Positions 1 to 4,552 of a stretch of 6,111 bases of DNA are shown piece after piece (the first letter of the stretch is position 1; every line of letters starts with the position of its first letter). A model generated the notes under the pieces. That model saw only the letters and a list, made by a program, of their open reading frames with translations. It was not told the DNA's origin and did not search any database. The translations under genes and the position numbers were made by a program. Source of the stretch: Deltaproteobacteria bacterium (lineage in GTDB: Bacteria; Desulfobacterota; Syntrophobacteria; BM002); NCBI GenBank assembly GCA_017861095.1, contig JAGFXI010000123.1:1-6111 (forward strand), in the 5' to 3' direction.

Positions 1-317
1 TCCCACAACGCAAAGATTTCTGCGCTGGCCTATGCCCACCCTACAACTTCATCTTCACGGCCACCACCGGAGGCAGGGTGGTCTGCGGCGCAAAGCGCAT
101 CCGGAGCATCTACCTTCCTTCATCGACTGGAAGGCCTCCCGAGCTTTCCACCTCAACCCCGCCCGGAAGGCCCGACCTCACTCTCCACTACCAATGGCGC
201 GACTATGCGCCTTTGCAGAGCAGACTCCCCTGCCTCCCGCTTCTACGCGCCCGAGACACAGGGTGATCATCACCCGAAGGACTTCGGGACGGGGACGGAG
301 CGCGGGTCCTGCGCCGG
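1..317. other. Non-coding or unassigned stretch beyond the flavoprotein gene
   Basis: I find no supportable gene here. The minus-strand frames are interrupted by stops. The plus-strand frames are open, but they translate to Pro/Arg/Ser-rich sequence typical of shadow frames in GC-rich DNA. One plus frame stays open from position 3 to a TGA at 264-266. It could be the tail of a gene entering from the left, because its first thirty codons show fairly regular C-ending codons, but the rest looks degenerate and I recognise no family. No start codon with a Shine-Dalgarno site is evident. The only clear structure is the pair of dyads at 261-288. Confidence 0.5.
261..288 (-). terminator. Overlapping dyads, possible transcription end of the minus-strand genes
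   Basis: Two inverted repeats share the CCC at 273-275. GGGTGAT/ATCACCC (261-275) surrounds one central base, and CCCGAA/TTCGGG (273-288) has a four-base loop. They lie 30 bases past the stop of the flavoprotein gene, where a terminator is expected. No T-run follows on either strand, so this would not be a classical intrinsic terminator. It could instead be an RNA-stabilising 3' hairpin, a Rho-dependent end or chance. Confidence 0.3.
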
Positions 318-1679
318 TCAGCGGGAGACCGCACTTACCCACCCGGCCGCAGCGCGGCCGGCAACCCAGCCGGTGGAAAAGGCCGCCTGAAGATTATAAC
401 CTCCCGTATCGCCATCTACATCCAGCACCTCTCCGACAAGGTAGAGCCCTTGGACCAAACGCGAGGCCATGGTCCGGGGATTCACCTCCCTGGTGTCCAC
501 TCCGCCCGCGGTGATGATTGCTTCCGTGAAGGGCCGGTAACCGGTCACCTTTAGGCGAAAGTCCTTGAGCCACGCCCGAAGGCGGCGGCGCTCCTGGAGC
601 GTAAGCTCGCTCGCGAGCCGCTCAGGAGAGATACCGGCCAGCTCCAGACAGACGGGGATCAAGGTTTGCGGGAGCAGCCCCTTGAGGACCGTCCGCAGCC
701 GCTGCTTGCCATGGGACCGAAGGTCGCGGAGCAGTCGTTCGTCCAGCTTTCGTTCGTCCAGGGCCGGCTTGAGGTCGAGGGAGATGGCCACCGCCTGGCC
801 CTGGCGGAGCCCGTCCACGGCCCGTTTGCTCAGGGTGAGAATGATGGGGCCAGAGACCCCGAAGTGGGTGAAGAGCATCTCCCCAAAGAGCTCGGCGACT
901 CTTTTCCCGTTGAGCCGCAGCCGCACGCGAACGTTACGTAAGCTGAGACCTTGAAGCTGTGGGGCAAGATCGCCGGCCGTCTCCAGAGGGACGAGTGCCG
1001 GACGGATGGGAACGATGGTATGACCCAGCGCTTGCGCCAGTCGGTATCCATCTCCCGTGGACCCGGTAGCCGGGTAGGATGCGCCGCCGGCGGCAAGGAT
1101 CACCGCAGCCCCTGAGTGTATTCGGCCGCCCGAATCGTCCCGGGCGCCACGGTCCCTCCGGCGGCAAGGTATCGGTGCCACCTGTACTCCCGCCACCCGG
1201 TCGCCGTGAACGATCACTCGCTCAACCGGCGCCCCTGTGACCATCGTCACACCGACGCTTCTCACCCATCGTACCAGTGCCGCCACAACGTCCTGGGCCC
1301 GGCCGCTTGCCGGGAACACTCGTCCGCCGCGTTCAGTGACGGTGGGCACTCCCAACTCGCCAAAAAAGGCGACGAGGTCGGCGGTGAAGAATTGTGAAAA
1401 GGTCTGCCGAAGGAAACGGCCATTCTCGCCGAAATGAGACAGAAACTCGGGCAGGGTGGCCACATTGGTCAGGTTACACCGCCCCTTGCCGGTAATCCCC
1501 AGTTTCTGCCCCGGGTTTCGCGTCTTTTCCACAATGAGCGTTCTTGCTCCCTGCTGCGCAGCCTGTCCGGCTGCCATGAGCCCGGCTGCACCACCCCCAA
1601 CCACGATGACCTGGTAGTCCTGCCCTCCGCCCCTCGGGTTGGTAACGGTACAGTCCCGCTTGTTGGCGCTAGCAGTCAT
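318..1679 (-). CDS. HI0933/YhiN-family NAD(P)/FAD-dependent oxidoreductase
   Basis: This 453-residue cytoplasmic flavoprotein belongs to the HI0933/YhiN (BaiN-like) family, whose members bind FAD; the physiological substrate of most is unknown. Visible motifs in order are the Rossmann FAD-binding VGGGAAGLMAA (27-37), the family hallmark GQKLGITGKGRCNLTN (57-72), the ILAAGGASYPATGSTGDGY box (194-212), GEMLFTHFGVSGP (266-278), AIITAGGVDTREVNP (387-401) and the C-terminal GEVLDVDGDTGGYNLQ FAD loop (416-431). The length is somewhat above the usual 390-420 residues because of a 10-15 residue N-terminal extension and an Arg/Asp-rich insert near 171-188. I chose the ATG at 1679. The frame runs upstream to 1799, but that part overlaps the ATP-grasp gene and resembles no family member. 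AAAGG lies close before this ATG, a weak ribosome site, so the true start could be slightly further in. It begins 38 bases after the ATP-grasp stop and is probably co-transcribed. The family call is firm; the reaction is not known. Confidence 0.93.
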   Translation of the reverse strand: MTASANKRDCTVTNPRGGGQDYQVIVVGGGAAGLMAAGQAAQQGARTLIVEKTRNPGQKLGITGKGRCNLTNVATLPEFLSHFGENGRFLRQTFSQFFTADLVAFFGELGVPTVTERGGRVFPASGRAQDVVAALVRWVRSVGVTMVTGAPVERVIVHGDRVAGVQVAPIPCRRRDRGARDDSGGRIHSGAAVILAAGGASYPATGSTGDGYRLAQALGHTIVPIRPALVPLETAGDLAPQLQGLSLRNVRVRLRLNGKRVAELFGEMLFTHFGVSGPIILTLSKRAVDGLRQGQAVAISLDLKPALDERKLDERLLRDLRSHGKQRLRTVLKGLLPQTLIPVCLELAGISPERLASELTLQERRRLRAWLKDFRLKVTGYRPFTEAIITAGGVDTREVNPRTMASRLVQGLYLVGEVLDVDGDTGGYNLQAAFSTGWVAGRAAAGWVSAVSR

Positions 1680-1717
1680 AACCTTTACAGTGTGGCGGGC
1701 GAGACGATTGCTGCGGG

Positions 1718-2644
1718 CTAGTGATACCTGCCATCGAGTCCAGAAGCGGGCGGTGCATAGACAGCCACCAGCGTTGCCAGACGCTCGGCGATGCTCCACA
1801 CGATCTCATCGGGGACGCCATCGAAGCCTGCCGACTGGAGACGGAGGTCGATCTGATCGTTCACATAGTCCACGATCACGAAGAGCCCCTCGGCGGTCAG
1901 GGCAACCTCGGTAGAGAACAGATCTAGACCGCAGAGGAGCGCGATAGATTCCGCGATTTCACGAAGAGGGCTGAGGCGGTAGCGGCATTCCTCGGCAAAG
2001 GTCACCCGGTGGTATACGTGGGTCCTCGTGTCCCACCAGCAGGGATACACCTTCCCGGCGCAATAGAGCACCCGAAACCATGCCGCTCGGGAGCCGAGCT
2101 CTATGGGAACGATTTGGGCCTGCAGGAGATACTTGTCCGTTGGATGTTCCTGCCGCGCTGCCACCACCTGGTCAACGGAGGTGGCCTCAGTGATCACCCC
2201 CTCCCCGCCACCACCGTGAGCGGGTTTGATGGTGAAGTTATTGCCGAGGAAACTCAGATCAAGGGGCGGAAGCGACGGTTCTTCCTGGTAGGGAGGCAGG
2301 ATGATGGTCAGGGGGGTAGCGAGCCCTGCGCTCATGAGGGTCGGATGCATGGTGGTCTTGTCCCACGTGCGGCAGGCCTGTTCGTATGGGTTCAGGTGAT
2401 AGGCGGTGTGGGTGTGGGCCCAGCGAACGAGATGCAGGAATCTCGGATCAGTATCAGAGGCTCGGTCCAGAAAGACCTTCGTCCTGACCCTCCCGTCAAC
2501 GAGAAGGGGCAGCATCTCCTGCAGGTTAGACGGCATGATCTCAATTACGGACAGCCCCTGGATTCGGCAGGCGGTACGGAGGAGCCTGACGAAGTCACCG
2601 TCGTATTCCCAATTCCAGGCTATCCCGAGGTCGAACATGCACAT
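1718..2644 (-). CDS. ATP-grasp-like protein, substrate unknown
   Basis: This is a predicted soluble protein of 308 residues with the layout of an ATP-grasp ligase. A short N-terminal pre-ATP-grasp region (MCMFDLGIAWNWEYDGD) is followed by a Trp-Asp-Lys-Thr element (94-97). Next come the ATP-binding lysine in FTIKPAHGGGGEG (Lys140, glycine-rich loop 144-149), the hinge-like YLLQAQ (172-177), and the acidic metal-site segments LDLFSTEVAL (240-249, Glu246) and VIVDYVND (256-263, Asp259, Asn262, Asp263). ATP-grasp enzymes join a carboxylate to an amine or thiol through an acyl phosphate. The acceptor cannot be read here, and I do not recognise a named enzyme. The frame is open up to 2797, overlapping the LOG gene, but that extension is low-complexity. 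The ATG at 2644 has AGGA six bases upstream and starts where the fold starts. An ATG at 2677 has no ribosome site. The gene lies between the LOG and flavoprotein genes. The fold is likely; the function is open. Confidence 0.82.
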   Translation of the reverse strand: MCMFDLGIAWNWEYDGDFVRLLRTACRIQGLSVIEIMPSNLQEMLPLLVDGRVRTKVFLDRASDTDPRFLHLVRWAHTHTAYHLNPYEQACRTWDKTTMHPTLMSAGLATPLTIILPPYQEEPSLPPLDLSFLGNNFTIKPAHGGGGEGVITEATSVDQVVAARQEHPTDKYLLQAQIVPIELGSRAAWFRVLYCAGKVYPCWWDTRTHVYHRVTFAEECRYRLSPLREIAESIALLCGLDLFSTEVALTAEGLFVIVDYVNDQIDLRLQSAGFDGVPDEIVWSIAERLATLVAVYAPPASGLDGRYH

Positions 2645-2649
2645 ACGAG

Positions 2650-2672
2650 TTCCTGAGAGTGTCGTTCTCAGG
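2650..2672 (-). promoter_or_regulatory. Hairpin that covers the ribosome-binding site of the ATP-grasp gene
   Basis: Read on the minus strand, CCTGAGA (2672-2666) and TCTCAGG (2658-2652) form a perfect 7-bp stem with a seven-base loop. The AGG of the Shine-Dalgarno AGGA (2654-2651), which sets the start at 2644, lies inside the 3' arm. Folding in the mRNA should hide the ribosome site and lower or condition translation. This is a structural inference made by eye, with no comparative support. Confidence 0.4.
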
Positions 2673-2771
2673 GGCATACCATAGGTCTTAGCGGCCGGAG
2701 GTGAACGCCAAGGCCTGTGGGTCGTCGCCGTCTGAGGTGGGTCCGGAGACAGAGCCCGGAGAATAAACAGA

Positions 2772-3821
2772 TTACTCGGCTCGGTTGATCCGGTCAACTA
2801 CCTCTCGGAGCCGTCCCATGTTCTGGCGGTTGAAAGGGAACACCAAACGAGGCAGGGAGGCAAGCTCTCCGTCCCCGGTCTCCTCGGGAAGTGGACCGGG
2901 GTGGAGGCGAAACTCGCCTTCATTGAGGATATCGCTGAACTCTTCGGTCAACCGTTGGACCAGGCTCTCCCTGATAAGGTGATTCAGGCGGAACACGGTT
3001 GATGCCCCCACATAGCGCATCGAGTGATAGACACGGTAGAAGGTAACGACCTCGTCGACCGCGGCATCCACGCTCTCCGTGATGTGATAGAGCCGGGTGT
3101 CCTCGGGCGAGATCTTTCCCCGGTCGACCATGTGCCGCCGGATGAACCCATCCCAGCTTTGCCAGTAGTCGTCCTCCGGTGACTGCACTAGGACGACTGG
3201 GATCACATAGCTCTTTCCCGTCTGCATCAGGGTGAGGGCCTCAAAGGTCTCATCCATGGTGCCGAAACCTCCCGGGAAGCAGACAATGGCGCTCGTCTCT
3301 TTCACGAACATAAGCTTGCGGGTGAAGAAATACTTGAAGGTGATGAGCTTGGTATCGCCCTTCATGGTGGAGTTGGCCTGCTGCTCCATGGGCAGGCGGA
3401 TATTGAGACCGAAGCCGCCGTCCCGTCCGGCGCCCCGCTGGACTGCCTCCATGATGCCGGAGCCCGCACCGGTGAGCACCATGAAGCCGTGCTCTCTGAT
3501 CTTGCGGCCGAAATCGAAAGCCATCCGATATTCCTCCGAGGTCTTGCCCGTTCGCGCCGACCCGAAGGCGCTCACTTTCCGCAGGTGTCGGTAAGGGGCG
3601 AACACCTTGAAAGCATACCGGAGCTCTTTTACCGCCTTGTTCAGCAGTTTCACATCAATCCGCGCTGCTTGATCTCTCAGCAGATTTACACTGGATTGGA
3701 TAAGCTCCGACGTGAGGTCGTGATTCTCCGCACCGGTGAAGGGACTCAGGAGGTCCAGGATCAGTTGATGTTCCCGGCGAGATTCTTCCATGTGATCAAG
3801 CTTCACCGATCCTCGAGGCAC
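2772..3821 (-). CDS. LOG family (lysine-decarboxylase-like) Rossmann nucleotide-binding protein
   Basis: This cytoplasmic protein of 349 residues has a central LOG domain at about 80-265. The fold begins at VSAFGSAR (83-90), followed by the nucleotide-binding GAGSGIMEAVQRGA (118-131), Arg168-Lys169 in TRKLMF and the hallmark PGGFGTMDE (183-191, Glu191). Characterised LOG proteins remove ribose 5-phosphate from nucleoside monophosphates, including cytokinin nucleotides; the family was once annotated as lysine decarboxylase. All expected active-site residues are present, so phosphoribohydrolase activity is plausible, with unknown base specificity. Compact LOG proteins are about 180-220 residues. 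This one adds about 80 N-terminal residues, probably helical, and about 85 C-terminal residues. The start is a GTG with AAGGAGG (3832-3826) four bases upstream. An ATG two bases earlier is in another frame and stops after six codons; an in-frame ATG at 3791 lacks a ribosome site. It is the first of the three minus-strand genes. Confidence 0.92.
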   Translation of the reverse strand: MPRGSVKLDHMEESRREHQLILDLLSPFTGAENHDLTSELIQSSVNLLRDQAARIDVKLLNKAVKELRYAFKVFAPYRHLRKVSAFGSARTGKTSEEYRMAFDFGRKIREHGFMVLTGAGSGIMEAVQRGAGRDGGFGLNIRLPMEQQANSTMKGDTKLITFKYFFTRKLMFVKETSAIVCFPGGFGTMDETFEALTLMQTGKSYVIPVVLVQSPEDDYWQSWDGFIRRHMVDRGKISPEDTRLYHITESVDAAVDEVVTFYRVYHSMRYVGASTVFRLNHLIRESLVQRLTEEFSDILNEGEFRLHPGPLPEETGDGELASLPRLVFPFNRQNMGRLREVVDRINRAE

Positions 3822-3894
3822 ATGCCCTCCTTACATCGAGCCAGTTCCCTTTGCGGTCGATAGACAGGCTTCAGGTCCGACGCGTCGGCGGGAA

Positions 3895-3917
3895 GCCCGG
3901 GACCTCCGGCCCGAGGC
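3895..3917 (-). promoter_or_regulatory. Second leader hairpin before the LOG gene
   Basis: GCC-CGGG (3895-3901) pairs with CCCG-A-GGC (3910-3917), forming seven GC pairs around one bulged A with an eight-base loop. It lies directly downstream, in minus-strand order, of the 10-bp hairpin and about 70 bases before the GTG start. Together the two would make a strongly folded leader. No alternative antiterminator pairing was identified. Confidence 0.3.
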
Positions 3918-3952
3918 AAAATGCCCGGTAAGGAGAGTCCCCCCTTACCGGG
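3918..3952 (-). terminator. Perfect 10-bp hairpin with short T-run in the LOG leader (possible attenuator)
   Basis: CCCGGTAAGG (3924-3933) and CCTTACCGGG (3943-3952) form an uninterrupted 10-bp stem with a nine-base loop. Read on the minus strand, the stem is followed by GCATTTTGCC, a weak four-T run. The hairpin is about 100 bases before the LOG start, within the expected 5' leader. It could be an attenuator, the end of a short leader RNA, or simply an mRNA-stabilising structure. The stem is certain as sequence; its function is inference. Confidence 0.4.
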
Positions 3953-3989
3953 TCTTCGGTCGTGAGCGGGTGTCGCGGGCAATTGGCCT

Positions 3990-4005
3990 TGCAAATCTTC
4001 AGCCA
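3990..4005 (-). promoter_or_regulatory. Candidate sigma-54 (-24/-12) promoter for the LOG gene
   Basis: Read on the minus strand the site is TGGCTGAAGATTTGCA. It matches the TGGC and TTGCA blocks of the RpoN consensus exactly and keeps the required GG-to-GC spacing. The less conserved AC of TGGCAC is TG here. Transcription would start near 3979, giving a leader of about 155 bases that includes the 10-bp hairpin. Sigma-54 promoters need an activator bound further upstream; I did not identify its site. Confidence 0.4.
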
Positions 4006-4103
4006 GTTTCAGCAAATGAAACGCCGAGCCCCGCCTGCTTAACGCATTTCCCGCTCCACCTCGGCAATCGCCCGGCGTCCACGGCCGATAAACTGATTTT
4101 TCT

Positions 4104-4132
4104 ATCATAGACTCGATTGCCGCGGTATTGAA
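4104..4132 (-). promoter_or_regulatory. Candidate sigma-70-type promoter toward the LOG gene
   Basis: Read on the minus strand, TATGAT (4109-4104) matches five of six positions of the -10 consensus. It has a weak -35, TTCAAT (4132-4127), at 17-base spacing. The start would be near 4097, upstream of the sigma-54-like site. Such matches are common in AT-richer intergenic DNA. Confidence 0.3.
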
Positions 4133-4159
4133 GAGGGAGATGAGCGGCCGTTTTTTCTG

Positions 4160-4189
4160 CTTGACAAAGAGGGTTCCCTCAAGTAGCTT
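4160..4189 (+). promoter_or_regulatory. Candidate hppA promoter with embedded dyads
   Basis: TTGACA (4161-4166) is a perfect -35. After 17 bases comes TAGCTT (4184-4189), a poor -10 that keeps the key T, A and final T. The spacer contains GAGGG-TT-CCCTC (4169-4180), and CTTGA/TCAAG (4160-4164 with 4179-4183) forms an outer inverted repeat over the -35. A weak -10 with dyads in the spacer fits a regulated promoter with a repressor or activator site. A start near 4196 would give hppA a leader of about 355 bases. Confidence 0.4.
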
Positions 4190-4205
4190 GTTTGGACACG
4201 CTTAC

Positions 4206-4215
4206 ACAGATCTGT
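4206..4215. promoter_or_regulatory. 10-bp palindrome just downstream of the hppA promoter
   Basis: ACAGATCTGT is a perfect palindrome about ten bases past the expected transcription start, a usual place for a repressor operator. No second copy was seen in the window, so its role is only inferred. Confidence 0.22.
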
Positions 4216-4303
4216 TTACATCCTTTTTTTACGAAAATCCAACATATTGGGGAGAAGCGAGCACGAGTGGCTCTGGGGAGAGTTTTTTTATCTCTGCACA
4301 GCG

Positions 4304-4379
4304 CATACCGGGCCACGAGAACGTTTGGTCTGCTCGGTATGACTGATCGGTCCGCCCGTGTTCGATTCGCGGGGTCGTG
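4304..4379 (+). promoter_or_regulatory. Structured hppA leader with a long stem and a tRNA T-arm-like hairpin
   Basis: Hairpin one pairs 4304-4313 with 4332-4341: ten pairs including one G-U, with an 18-base loop. Hairpin two, CCCGTG (4355-4360) with CGCGGG (4368-4373), has a six-pair stem including one T-G wobble. It closes a TTCGATT loop that fits the tRNA T-loop consensus TTCRANY, including the flanking G-C pair. In addition, CACGA in the first loop (4314-4318) can pair with TCGTG (4375-4379), which would form a pseudoknot beside hairpin two. I see no anticodon arm or CCA end, so this is not a normal tRNA gene. It may be a cis-acting RNA, a tRNA remnant or chance. Confidence 0.35.
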
Positions 4380-4536
4380 AAAAGACTTCGCGAGTCCGCG
4401 CCGATGGATTCTTGCTTTGAGGTTTTATCTATCATCTACTCAAAAGGAGGTGGTCGCTCGCACATTGTTTCTTCGGAGTCTGGGAGGCTAACGCGTATCC
4501 CACTGAATTGGCGAGGAGCCTTTCACAAGCTAGCAC

Positions 4537-4543
4537 AAGGAGG
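4537..4543 (+). promoter_or_regulatory. Ribosome-binding site of hppA
   Basis: AAGGAGG is a full-strength Shine-Dalgarno sequence nine bases before the ATG at 4553. It fixes the start and suggests efficient translation. Confidence 0.85.
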
Positions 4544-4552
4544 AATCAGCAC

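Larger units (their letters stand above)
3822..4552. other. Divergent intergenic region between the LOG gene and hppA
   Basis: This 731-base stretch without a convincing gene is less GC-rich than the flanks and has several T-runs (4097-4101, 4151-4156, 4223-4229, 4284-4290). It must hold promoters for both divergent genes. The open frames inside, including a minus-strand frame of 101 codons at 3803-4108, have atypical composition, lack good ribosome sites and resemble nothing I know. Candidate elements are listed separately: hairpins at 3895-3952, minus-strand promoters at 3990-4005 and 4104-4132, a plus-strand promoter and dyads at 4160-4215, and leader structures at 4304-4379. A strong unattached Shine-Dalgarno-like AAAAGGAGGTGG occurs at 4442-4453, with no obvious gene behind it. 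Confidence 0.7.

Noticed and set aside
32..514. 160-codon plus-strand frame at the left edge
   Set aside because: Pro/Arg/His-rich sequence overlapping the C-terminal coding part of the flavoprotein; typical of a GC-rich shadow frame.
1680..1799. Upstream extension of the flavoprotein frame
   Set aside because: It overlaps the ATP-grasp coding end and adds Arg-rich sequence not expected before the FAD-binding strand.
2009..2656. 215-codon plus-strand frame over the ATP-grasp gene
   Set aside because: It is the complement of a gene with recognisable ATP-grasp motifs and resembles no protein.
2645..2797. Upstream extension of the ATP-grasp frame
   Set aside because: It overlaps the LOG gene end, is rich in Pro, Thr and Ser, and the ATG at 2644 has both a ribosome site and the fold's first strand behind it.
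3803..4108. 101-codon minus-strand frame before the LOG gene
   Set aside because: It spans the 10-bp hairpin and the sigma-54-like site, has no ribosome site and no family resemblance, and ends overlapping the LOG start in another frame.
4141..4156. Intrinsic terminator made of CGGCCG followed by six T
   Set aside because: The GC element is only a six-base palindrome and cannot form a stable hairpin; no gene end lies nearby on the plus strand.
4314..4380. Complete tRNA gene
   Set aside because: The T-arm-like hairpin is exact and a five-base acceptor-like pairing exists, but the D-arm and anticodon arm cannot be drawn, the span is too short and there is no CCA.
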